A DNA stretch of 64,000 nt from an uncultured Methanoregula sp. (GTDB taxonomy: Archaea > Halobacteriota > Methanomicrobia > Methanomicrobiales > Methanospirillaceae), in contig NZ_OY781872.1 of assembly GCF_963677065.1 (NCBI RefSeq), positions 367,419 through 431,418 of the forward strand, written 5' to 3'. Position numbers and translations under genes: made by a program. This document shows, one piece after another, positions 43,879 through 51,314 of the stretch (within the stretch, counting starts at the first letter, position 1; each line of letters opens with the position of its first letter). The notes under the pieces are model-generated. The model worked only from the letters and a program-made list of their open reading frames with translations. It searched no databases and had not been told where the DNA came from.

Positions 43879-43959
43879 ACAACCATAACCCGGCCGGCAG
43901 GGGCCGAAAGGCGCGACCATCCGAAGAGGGAAAAGCGGGTTCAATTCCCGCTGGTTGCA
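43879..43959 (+). ncRNA. tRNA-like element without a normal anticodon arm
   Basis: Bases 43935-43951 form a perfect T arm (GCGGG-TTCAATT-CCCGC). The 3' strand TGGTTGC pairs with ACAACCA (43879-43885) in six of seven positions, followed by discriminator A. T8, a D stem CCC/GGG and a loop with GG and A21 are in place. The middle 30 bases form GCC-GAAA-GGC and no 5-bp stem with a 7-base loop. CATTTATAC upstream could be its promoter. It is a decayed tRNA or a viral tRNA-like RNA. Confidence 0.5.
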
Positions 43960-43963
43960 TCAC

Positions 43964-44125
43964 ATGAACCTCACACCCGGCCCGACCCTTGCTGACGCTT
44001 CAGGAAACCGGAGAGTTCGGAAACTGGAGGAGCGAATCCGGCACATTGACGATCAGATAGCAGAGCTCACCGAGAAACGCGAGATAATGCAGGGCGAGCT
44101 CGGGCAGCACCGGTTGTGGTGCTGA
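43964..44125 (+). CDS. Small coiled-coil protein
   Basis: 53 residues. RRVRKLEERIRHIDDQIAELTEKREIMQGEL is a good heptad coiled coil. Its stop overlaps the terminase small-subunit start (TGATG). It may be a packaging accessory protein. Its start lies 4 bases past the tRNA-like element. Confidence 0.55.
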   Translation: MNLTPGPTLADASGNRRVRKLEERIRHIDDQIAELTEKREIMQGELGQHRLWC

Positions 44126-44721
44126 TGGTGGCTGCGAAGAAGGGGCCTGCGAAGAAGAAGACTTCCGCAGTAACAAAAAAGAATCCGGGCAAAAAAGCCC
44201 CGGCAAAATGCAAAACGAAGGCAAAGGAACCCGTAGAATCTCCGGCAAAGATGGGCCGCCCCACAAAATACGATCCCGAATTTCATCCGTATGCAGCCTG
44301 GATGCTTGCCATCAGGGGTAAAACCAACATAGAGATCGCCGATGGACTCAGTATTTCAACCGCAACGCTCGACTCGTGGCAGAATCTTTACCCGGACTTT
44401 CTGAGTGTGCTCCAGGCTGGTAAAGGCGTAGCAAATGCAAAAGTCGAACAGGCTCTTTTCAAGGCAGCTACCGGCTACGATTTCGACTTCACTGAGATCA
44501 CCAAAGACGAAACGTGCACGACGACAAAGACGGGAAAGAAACACGTCCCTCCGAACATCGGGGCCATCAAACTGTGGCTAATTAACCGGACCAAAGACTG
44601 GAGGGACAAGCAGGTAATGGAGCACGAGGGGGAGGTGAAACTCACCGATGCCCGAGAGCTGCTCGCTCGCAAACTCGATAGCCTTGCTGCCCGCACAGCA
44701 AAGACACCAGCTGATCAGTGA
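44125..44721 (+). CDS. terS: Terminase small subunit
   Basis: 198 residues. A Lys/Ala-rich tail at the N-terminus (residues 4-35) precedes GRPTKYDPEF and a helix-turn-helix (KTNIEIADGLSISTATLDSWQNLYPDF), then oligomerisation helices (VEQALFKAATGY) and PPNIGAIKLWLINR, a standard TerS layout. It binds the packaging site and brings DNA to TerL. It overlaps terL by 74 bases. Confidence 0.85.
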   Translation: MVAAKKGPAKKKTSAVTKKNPGKKAPAKCKTKAKEPVESPAKMGRPTKYDPEFHPYAAWMLAIRGKTNIEIADGLSISTATLDSWQNLYPDFLSVLQAGKGVANAKVEQALFKAATGYDFDFTEITKDETCTTTKTGKKHVPPNIGAIKLWLINRTKDWRDKQVMEHEGEVKLTDARELLARKLDSLAARTAKTPADQ

Positions 44722-45994
44722 ACTAACCCCGGAGCAGGCAGAGGATCTGCTCTACGACTGGAAGTTCTGGGCACGTCCGAACCAGTTGCCCCCGATCGGG
44801 CAATGGAGAGTATGGCTCATCCTTGCAGGCCGGGGGTGGGGGAAGACCCGGACCGGTGCGGAGTTCGTTATCGACCAGGTGCGAGCGGGGAAGGCCCGGC
44901 GCGTGGCTCTCATCGGCCCGACCGCCGCGGATGTCAGGGATGTGATGGTTGAAGGGGAGAGCGGGATCCTCGCGTGTTCGCCCCCGGACTTCATGCCCCT
45001 GTACGAACCCTCGAAACGTCGGCTGACGTGGCCCAACGGGGCAATCGCCACCCTATATTCAGGAGAGGAACCCGACCGGCTCCGGGGCCCGCAGCACGAT
45101 CTCATCTGGGCCGACGAACCCGCCGCGTGGAAATACGTCGAGACCTGGGACATGGCGATGTTCGGCCTCCGATTAGGAGAAGATCCGCGAGTGGTGGCGA
45201 CAACAACGCCCCGCCCGATCCCGCTCATCAAGGAACTGCTCAAGGACCCGACAACCGCCCCGACCCGGGGCAGCACGTACGAGAACCAGGACAACCTTGC
45301 CCCGGCGTTCCTCGAAAAGATCGTCAGGAAATACGAAGGCACGCGGCTTGGAAGGCAGGAACTCAACGCGGAGATCCTGGACGACAACCCCGGGGCACTC
45401 TGGCAGCGGGACTGCATCGAGAACCTGAGGATAAAGAGGGCCGATCTCCCGGACATTGTCAGGATATTCGAGGGGGTTGATCCCGCGGTCACGTCCGGGG
45501 AAGAGAGTGCAGAGACCGGGATTATCATCGTGGGCGAATCGCTCCCTATCAACGGCGTTGTCCACTACTACGTTTTAGCCGATTACTCTATCCAGGGATC
45601 CCCACACCAGTGGGCGCTTGCAGTCTCGAACGGCTATTACGACTACTTTGTTGATCGCGTCATAGGCGAGCAGAACAACGGAGGCGAACTTGTCGAGGTC
45701 AACCTCCGCACCATAGACGAGAACATCTCTTACAGTGGTGTCTATGCAAGCCGGGGGAAGCGGACGAGAGCAGAACCCATATCCGCCCTCTATGAACAGG
45801 GCAGGGTCCACCATGTCGGGACGTTCCCGCAACTGGAGGATCAGCTCTGCGAGTGGGTACCGGGAGACAAGTCACCGGATCGTCTGGATGCGCTTGTCTG
45901 GGCGATCTCGAAGATGATCGAACGAGAAGAGCGGGAAGAAACCGTGACGGTTCTTGATGATGACAGCGATTACGGAGGCATCAGCCCGGTTTAA
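44648..45994 (+). CDS. terL: Terminase large subunit
   Basis: 448 residues. Walker A is AGRGWGKTRTG (near residue 60), Walker B with catalytic Glu is LIWADEPA (near 155), the coupling motif is VVATTTPRP, and the RNase H-like nuclease has VDPAVTSGE (near 278) and a C-terminal DRLDALVWA aspartate (near 418). It drives DNA into the prohead and cuts the concatemer. All motor and nuclease acidic residues are present. The length is typical. Confidence 0.95.
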   Translation: MPESCSLANSIALLPAQQRHQLISELTPEQAEDLLYDWKFWARPNQLPPIGQWRVWLILAGRGWGKTRTGAEFVIDQVRAGKARRVALIGPTAADVRDVMVEGESGILACSPPDFMPLYEPSKRRLTWPNGAIATLYSGEEPDRLRGPQHDLIWADEPAAWKYVETWDMAMFGLRLGEDPRVVATTTPRPIPLIKELLKDPTTAPTRGSTYENQDNLAPAFLEKIVRKYEGTRLGRQELNAEILDDNPGALWQRDCIENLRIKRADLPDIVRIFEGVDPAVTSGEESAETGIIIVGESLPINGVVHYYVLADYSIQGSPHQWALAVSNGYYDYFVDRVIGEQNNGGELVEVNLRTIDENISYSGVYASRGKRTRAEPISALYEQGRVHHVGTFPQLEDQLCEWVPGDKSPDRLDALVWAISKMIEREEREETVTVLDDDSDYGGISPV

Positions 45995-46054
45995 ATCCGG
46001 GCAAAATCTCCCGGGAGAATTACAAAACCGGGTATGCATTGGAGGTATTTGACG

Positions 46055-46342
46055 ATGACAAACGGACACTTTGAACAGGGAAGGTGGGTGGAAGAGCCGG
46101 AAGAGAGGGCAGCCGCTCCGCAGGTACAGGCACAGGTATTGGAAATCAAGGTCAAGGTCGATACCAGCGAGCTCGTAGCCGCCCAGGAAAAGATCTTAAT
46201 TATGGGGCGGGATCTCGAACGGGCAAGCGAACTGTTTGCCTGGATAGCCCACATCAGCACGAGAGTCGCGAACAATCAACCGGTTCGCTGCGGGTTCTTG
46301 ACCCGTCTCAAGCGTCTGGTATTCGGGAGGCCCGGCCAATGA
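46055..46342 (+). CDS. Small protein with a GHFEQGRWV motif, next to the portal gene
   Basis: 95 residues from ATG 46055, 9 bases after GGAGG (46041-46045); ATG 46034 lies before the ribosome-binding site. GHFEQGRWVEEPEE at residues 4-17 is shared with an early protein. A helical middle and a basic C-terminus (FLTRLKRLVFGRPG) follow. It overlaps the portal gene by ATGA. Function unknown. Confidence 0.55.
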   Translation: MTNGHFEQGRWVEEPEERAAAPQVQAQVLEIKVKVDTSELVAAQEKILIMGRDLERASELFAWIAHISTRVANNQPVRCGFLTRLKRLVFGRPGQ

Positions 46343-48732
46343 GCGAACCCGATACCGCAGAGCTCCAGAAGAAGATCGCGGACCTGCACGAAGCGTACGT
46401 CCAGAGCGTCAACAACCAGAACCTCCTGCAGGAGAACCTGACGGTCCTTGAGCAGCAACTCTCGCAGCAGGGATGGGAAAACATCGGGTCCGGTCTTAGT
46501 GGCCGGGACTTCACGGTCTATTCCCGGAACATCCTGTATGACACCGCCCGGATCTACTGGCTCAAGAACCCCCTGATCCGGAGGGCAGAACTCGTCCAGG
46601 CGCTCTACGTCTTCGCGCAGGGGATGACGGTCAAGGCCGAGAACCCGGACGTTGACGCCGTTGTTCAGAAGTTCATCGGCGACCGCATGAACTACAAAGC
46701 GTTCACGGGTCACCAGGCATGGATGATGAACGAGGCGGTCCTCGCCCTGTCCGGCAACCTCTTCTTTGCGTTATTCACGAACCTGAGCACGGGCCGGGTT
46801 ATCGTCCGTCAGATTTCCCCATATGAGATCGCGGACATCATCACCGATCCCGAAGACAGTGCGATGCCCTGGTATTACAAGCGGACGTTCGAGGTCAATC
46901 AGTTCAGTGCCGGTACCGGTCTTGTAACGCCGAAAATCGAGGTGGCATATTATCCCGACTGGAGATATAACCCGGAAGACAAACCCACAACGATCAACGG
47001 GAAGACTGTGCACTGGGAGGCCCCGGTCTATCATATCAAGACGAACTGCCTGCCCGACATGAAGTTCGGAGTATCGGAACTCTACAGCACGCTCGACTGG
47101 GCCAAAGCCTACAAGACGCACCTTGAGAATGGCAACAAGATCTGGCAGGCCCTCGCCTCGTTCGCGTTCAAAATGACGACCAAAGGCGGGCAGTCTGCGA
47201 TCGCTGCAACAGCCACGAAGATCAAGTCCCTGATTGGAAAGCCCGACGGAACGGCAAGCACGCCCGAACAGCGGCCGGTCGCATCCACATTTACGAGCGG
47301 GGAAAGTGTCAAACTCGAACCGTTCAAGACCAGCGGCATGACCATCAGTATGGAAGACGCCAGGTCTCACCGGCTCATGGTCTGTTCCGGATCGGGGATC
47401 CCGGACCATATCGAAAGCGGCGACGTCTCGACCGGCAACCTTGCAACCTCCAAAAGCATGGAACGGCCGCTCGAACTTCAGTTCCAGAGCCGGCAGAAAC
47501 TCTGGATTGATATCTGGGAAGATATCCTCGAATACGTGATCGATCAGGCCATCAAGGCGAAGAACGGCCCGCTTAAAGGAACCGAAGAGGACGACGAGTA
47601 TATCGGAGAGATCCGGTACATCCTCAGGCCGGGAAAGGAAGAAGGTGCGGAAGAAGGCGAAGACGTTGAACCGGCATCACGTGCCGTTTCCGTTACATTC
47701 CCCCCGCTCCTGGAGCACGACCAGCTGCAACTCGTCCAGGCTATCATCTCAGCTGCAACGCTCGACGGCAAACCACTCTCCGGGACGATGGACATGAGGA
47801 CCGTCACAAGGCTCGTGTTGCAGGCTCTCATGGTGGAAGGGGCGGACGAGCTGATCGACACGCTCTATCCGGAAGGCCAGCCTCCGGTCATGCAGACCAC
47901 ATACGCCACGCAGCAGCAGGCCAACGCGGCTGCCCAGGCCCTTGCGCTTGCACAACAGCAGCGGAGTATTCCAGATCAACAGGGCACCGGAGGCCCGCAG
48001 CAACCGCCCGGCAGCGTCCAGGAATCAGCATCGCATCACAAGGCCGGCCCGCTGGTCACTGAACACACGCAGGCATACAAGGAAACGGAGGCTGCGCTTA
48101 TCGAAGCCCGGAAGGCATGGGCGACCAGCATCATGACATGGCTTGAGAAAAACTATCCGAAAGGGGCGATACAAGAGGCAAACGCCCTCCTCTTTGAATC
48201 TGAGGGAGAGGGTAGATGGGTAACGATAAATGGAGCTCATATCTTCATTGACGACGGCGAGACTCCGGAGGGAGCACTCGCAGAACTCAAATCCGGGAGG
48301 TCAAAGAGCCACGAATGGACTTCAAAAGCCGGGGGAAAGTTCAAACTAACGGCGAGTGAGTACCTCACTGATACAACCCCCAGTCTCGATGGAGTAAAAG
48401 GCACACCGTCATATGAACACTCATTTGATGTAAAGATAGGGCACGATAAAATATCGGACAAAATCCCGGCGGGGGAGGCTCACTTAAAGGCGGATCGCAA
48501 GCTCCCGTCAGGAGAAACGGCAATCGTTTTTAACACACACGGGCAAGATGTCGGGACCGTGCCCCCAAAGGAAGTAACTGATATCTTATCCGCGCATCGG
48601 GGCAAGAAGGCGCGATCCGAGGCCGCACTGAATAAAATCCGTGATGAGTACCGGGCGAAAGAGATCGCATACGAAAAAGAGAAAAGAGAGCGGAATATCC
48701 GATCCGGCCTCACCCCGTCTGGGAGGGAGTGA
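46339..48732 (+). CDS. Portal protein with a long C-terminal extension
   Basis: 797 residues from ATG 46339. Residues 1-500 are a portal of the SPP1/HK97 kind (LVQALYVFAQGMTVKAEN; GIPDHIESGDVSTGNLATSKSMERPLELQF), with the crown region ending in a Gln-rich stretch. From about 580 a further domain follows, with GRWVTINGAHIFIDD near 625 and a charged helical tail. Such WVTINGxxIxID segments occur in MuF-type head proteins. The portal forms the dodecameric gate for DNA. Confidence 0.85.
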   Translation: MSEPDTAELQKKIADLHEAYVQSVNNQNLLQENLTVLEQQLSQQGWENIGSGLSGRDFTVYSRNILYDTARIYWLKNPLIRRAELVQALYVFAQGMTVKAENPDVDAVVQKFIGDRMNYKAFTGHQAWMMNEAVLALSGNLFFALFTNLSTGRVIVRQISPYEIADIITDPEDSAMPWYYKRTFEVNQFSAGTGLVTPKIEVAYYPDWRYNPEDKPTTINGKTVHWEAPVYHIKTNCLPDMKFGVSELYSTLDWAKAYKTHLENGNKIWQALASFAFKMTTKGGQSAIAATATKIKSLIGKPDGTASTPEQRPVASTFTSGESVKLEPFKTSGMTISMEDARSHRLMVCSGSGIPDHIESGDVSTGNLATSKSMERPLELQFQSRQKLWIDIWEDILEYVIDQAIKAKNGPLKGTEEDDEYIGEIRYILRPGKEEGAEEGEDVEPASRAVSVTFPPLLEHDQLQLVQAIISAATLDGKPLSGTMDMRTVTRLVLQALMVEGADELIDTLYPEGQPPVMQTTYATQQQANAAAQALALAQQQRSIPDQQGTGGPQQPPGSVQESASHHKAGPLVTEHTQAYKETEAALIEARKAWATSIMTWLEKNYPKGAIQEANALLFESEGEGRWVTINGAHIFIDDGETPEGALAELKSGRSKSHEWTSKAGGKFKLTASEYLTDTTPSLDGVKGTPSYEHSFDVKIGHDKISDKIPAGEAHLKADRKLPSGETAIVFNTHGQDVGTVPPKEVTDILSAHRGKKARSEAALNKIRDEYRAKEIAYEKEKRERNIRSGLTPSGRE

Positions 48733-48740
48733 TCTTGAGG

Positions 48741-49166
48741 TCACTCCTTAACAACTTTGTACCGTATTCTCTGGCCGATCAGGTCCTTCGGCAGCGTGAT
48801 GTGGGCGCCATTGCCGAACCCGACGACCTGCACCTCGATCTCTTCGGCCGGGGCCGGGGCGACCTCCTCACCCTCAACCATCTCTTTGAGCTCGGGGTAA
48901 GCTGCCAGCACAGCGTCAAGGTTGTTGGTGCGTGCCGCTGCCTCAAGAAGATCCTTGGCAGATATGATCTCAGCCGAATCGTGCTCCCCGTCCCATTGCG
49001 TGCCATGGATCAATACATACTCTCCAGACTTAGCGAGTTTGGTGTACCCAAGGTGACGACCAACGGACCCGCTCGTCATGTTCCGCCCGTCCCAAAAGTC
49101 GAGTTTGCTATTATACTCGACCCGCGCAATCACCTTGCCGTCTTTGTAGACCGGCACTTTGCTCAT
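48741..49166 (-). CDS. Regulator-like protein with a C-terminal AbrB/DUF2080-like domain
   Basis: 141 residues from ATG 49166. The N-terminal domain (KDGKVIARVEYNSKLDFWDG; GRHLGYTKLAKSGEYVLIHGTQW) is one I have seen only as uncharacterised archaeal sequence. The last 35 residues (VVGFGNGAHITLPKDLIGQRIRYKVV) match the swapped-hairpin AbrB/DUF2080 pattern used for DNA binding. It runs against the late operon, 1 base after a small partner gene. It could be made in the lysogen. Confidence 0.65.
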   Translation of the reverse strand: MSKVPVYKDGKVIARVEYNSKLDFWDGRNMTSGSVGRHLGYTKLAKSGEYVLIHGTQWDGEHDSAEIISAKDLLEAAARTNNLDAVLAAYPELKEMVEGEEVAPAPAEEIEVQVVGFGNGAHITLPKDLIGQRIRYKVVKE

Positions 49167-49167
49167 A

Positions 49168-49332
49168 TCAGATCCCCCGGGCTCGGAGCTCTGTCTCTTG
49201 GTCTGCGAGTTGCTTTTCGAGTGATAGCCGGGTGTTGCGGAGCACCCGGACAACGTTTGGCCCATAGGGGTACGGCTTGGCCTCGATGTCTGCACATGCC
49301 TTTATGGCTTGCTGGATTGTTGGAGTTACCAT
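49168..49332 (-). CDS. Small helical protein, first gene of the reverse cassette
   Basis: 54 residues from ATG 49332: a helical start (TIQQAIKACADIEA), then YPYGPNVVRV and a long charged helix to the end. It has one base between its stop and the next ATG. Its promoter is the divergent region next to it. No family recognised. Confidence 0.5.
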   Translation of the reverse strand: MVTPTIQQAIKACADIEAKPYPYGPNVVRVLRNTRLSLEKQLADQETELRARGI

Positions 49333-49337
49333 TTTTG

Positions 49338-49389
49338 TTACCTCGTCGGGTGTCTTACCCTGTATATACTGTATATACGTTTGAGGTAA
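49338..49389. promoter_or_regulatory. Divergent promoter/operator inside the late region
   Basis: An inverted repeat TTACCTC (49338-49344)/GAGGTAA (49383-49389) frames a perfect tandem TGTATATAC-TGTATATAC (49361-49378). GTATATAC is itself palindromic and is a good TATA box for either direction. So one region can drive the reverse cassette leftward and the head genes rightward. The flanking repeat is a likely protein-binding site, perhaps for the AbrB-like product. Confidence 0.6.
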
Positions 49390-49417
49390 TAAAGCTATCT
49401 TTTACGAGGTGTCCTTA

Positions 49418-50047
49418 ATGGTGCCCCCGCCCGAAGCCCTTGTAGAATTCCTTGCAAAGACGACCGACACGCTCAGGAGCGACACCATCAAAGCCCTGAC
49501 CCGGGGCTCCGTGATCTCGAGCGTTGAGGGGCAGGAATACGCCGCATCGTCGCTCGGGATCCAGCTGAACTTCAACCTCGTCAACTCTTACGCGGTCGAG
49601 AAGTCCAAAGATTACCGCGACTTCCTCACGCGGGCCGGGGGATCTATGATCAACGGGGAATTCAAGCCGTGGTTGAGGGATACGATCGAGGCTGATCGCA
49701 GGGCCGTCACCGACATCATCATGAAAGGCATCCAGCAAGGCAGGCCGCCCCGGGATCTCCGCAAGGATCTTGACGCCATCTTCACGCAGGGGGAGCACAA
49801 CAGCAGTCTTGTGGCATACCAGGAAACCCGCCGGCTGCTTACCGACGGCACGAATCAGCGATGGAAAGACGAAGGCATTGAGGAAGGGATCTATCACCAT
49901 CTCGACCCGCAACTCAATCCCCGGCCCGAACATCAGGCCATGGACGGCCGTAGGGTAAGAATAGATGATCCGGAGATCCAGGCGATGCTCAACGACTACA
50001 ACTGCCACTGCTGGATCGAGCCCGTCGCACCGGGGGCGGAAGCATGA
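49418..50047 (+). CDS. Head morphogenesis protein (SPP1 gp7/Mu F type)
   Basis: 209 residues from ATG 49418 behind GAGGTG. The C-terminal half has YQETRRLLTDG, HHLDPQLNPRPEHQAMDGRRVRIDDP and NCHCWIEPV, the MuF pattern. These minor head proteins sit inside the capsid near the portal. It is shorter than phage counterparts because its tail domain may have moved to the portal extension. It overlaps the next gene by ATGA. Confidence 0.85.
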   Translation: MVPPPEALVEFLAKTTDTLRSDTIKALTRGSVISSVEGQEYAASSLGIQLNFNLVNSYAVEKSKDYRDFLTRAGGSMINGEFKPWLRDTIEADRRAVTDIIMKGIQQGRPPRDLRKDLDAIFTQGEHNSSLVAYQETRRLLTDGTNQRWKDEGIEEGIYHHLDPQLNPRPEHQAMDGRRVRIDDPEIQAMLNDYNCHCWIEPVAPGAEA

Positions 50048-50310
50048 AGGGAAATCCCGGGGGGAACCCGGCATCTCTGCCAAACATCCCGCTATCCGAA
50101 GACGAGATGGACCTGATCGATAAACTCAGCCGGTACCGCGAGAGTTTCAGCCATTCGGACATTGCGATCCATCTCAACACGATATACGGGGGACATAATA
50201 AGGGCACCCGTACCGCAAGCGGGGTACAGAAGTATCTCAGCGATCCGAAGAGGAAAGAGAAACGGGCGGCAGCCCATTACGCGAAACTGACGAAAGCCAC
50301 GGCAGCATGA
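50044..50310 (+). CDS. Small helix-turn-helix-like protein
   Basis: 88 residues. MDLIDKLSRYRESFSHSDIAIHLNTIYGGHNKGTRTASGVQKYL looks like a helix-turn-helix, with a basic C-terminal helix (DPKRKEKRAAAHY). It ends just before the first copy of the 20-bp repeat. It may regulate late transcription. No family recognised. Confidence 0.55.
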   Translation: MKGNPGGNPASLPNIPLSEDEMDLIDKLSRYRESFSHSDIAIHLNTIYGGHNKGTRTASGVQKYLSDPKRKEKRAAAHYAKLTKATAA

Positions 50311-50313
50311 TCC

Positions 50314-50333
50314 CTTTTTATCGAGGGGTTATA
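50314..50333 (+). repeat. 20-bp direct repeat, copy 1
   Basis: CTTTTTATCGAGGGGTTATA occurs here and, without a mismatch, at 52936-52955. Each copy sits shortly before the start of a structural gene (51 bases here, 26 there). It could be a shared promoter element or the trace of a duplication or recombination. Confidence 0.75.
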
Positions 50334-50383
50334 CTGGACGACGGCATAATTCTCAATAAATTATTCATTTGGAGGAATTGACA

Positions 50384-51085
50384 ATGGCAGGAAGTAATTT
50401 TGATAGAGCGGGGGCGAAGAAGGTTGACTTTGTTGTTCAGATGGACCCAGATGGCAACGATGTGATCTCCGCAAAAGAGATCGAGCTCATCGCTCAGATC
50501 CTGACAAACGGCCTGACCGAGCCCATCGGCGCGGGCGTGACCAACATCCTGACGGCATGGCCGTTCCCGGCCAACGTGAACGGATCGGACTATGTCGAGA
50601 AAAGCGTTACCTCGGCATCTGGAACCACAACCGACACGCTGACCACGAACTTCCTGTGGTTGCAGACCCGGGCCAGCCGGCTCCTGGGCACGGCCAGGCT
50701 CTATGTCAGCCACGACATTGAGCTGAGTTCAGTGGACGCCAGTTACGCAGGGACCGCCCAGATCACCACGATCGTGGCGATCCTGTACCGGTACAAGATT
50801 GCGGATGGCACCAAGACGTTGATCCAGACAAAAACCAAAACGGTCAACAAGGCTATCACCGGAACAGCGGCAAGCATCCAGACCTTCAGCGAGATCTTCG
50901 CGTTCGATCTCGGCCTGACGCCCCGGGTCTTCGGCTCATCTTCCGGCGAGCTCCTGTATGTCGAGTTCACGACCACGGTCCAGTCAGTCAAGCACGCCAG
51001 CGCCAGCACGTCCACCATCGCCAAGGCCCGGCTGAACTGCACCCGCGGCAGTGAAGACACGATCATTGTTGTGCCAGTGGTGTGA
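50384..51085 (+). CDS. Probable virion structural protein
   Basis: 233 residues from ATG 50384 with GGAGGAATT upstream. Mostly beta, rich in Thr, Ser and Val (TSASGTTTDTLTTNFLWLQTRASRLLGTARLYV), no membrane helix. It precedes the receptor-binding-type protein, so it could be a fibre shaft or baseplate part. No family recognised. Confidence 0.55.
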   Translation: MAGSNFDRAGAKKVDFVVQMDPDGNDVISAKEIELIAQILTNGLTEPIGAGVTNILTAWPFPANVNGSDYVEKSVTSASGTTTDTLTTNFLWLQTRASRLLGTARLYVSHDIELSSVDASYAGTAQITTIVAILYRYKIADGTKTLIQTKTKTVNKAITGTAASIQTFSEIFAFDLGLTPRVFGSSSGELLYVEFTTTVQSVKHASASTSTIAKARLNCTRGSEDTIIVVPVV

Positions 51086-51086
51086 T

Positions 51087-51314
51087 ATGGCAGCCGAAGA
51101 GGCAAGCACCGAGCAGGTCTTTGCCGCTCTGCAGGCCGGCAGCATCGGGGTAGTGTCGGTCGAGAACGTTGATCATGTCGTGACCTGCACGGCCGGGGCA
51201 GATGAGATAGCGGTCCGCGCCATCCTGGACGGATATCCCGGGTGGACCGGAGCGACCGTGATAATCCCGGTCATTGTCCCGGACCGTGATCCGGAACCGA
51301 TGGAGATGCCCTGA
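51087..51314 (+). CDS. Small hypothetical protein between two structural genes
   Basis: 75 residues from ATG 51087. Acidic, alpha/beta (VFAALQAGSIGVVSVENVDHVV; PGWTGATVIIPVIVPDRDPEPMEMP). It overlaps the next ATG by its stop. May be a chaperone or connector for the fibre protein. Confidence 0.5.
   Translation: MAAEEASTEQVFAALQAGSIGVVSVENVDHVVTCTAGADEIAVRAILDGYPGWTGATVIIPVIVPDRDPEPMEMP

Noticed and set aside
43879..43959. Complete tRNA gene
   Set aside because: The acceptor, D and T arms are recognisable, but no 5-bp stem with a 7-base loop exists in the middle, so no anticodon can be read.
43485..43967. 160-residue plus-strand frame
   Set aside because: It runs through the tRNA-like element, overlaps another frame of similar length, and its product has random-looking composition.
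49361..49378. Tandem TGTATATAC as an attachment site or insertion scar
   Set aside because: It is centred in a divergent intergenic region and fits TATA boxes; no mobile element borders it.
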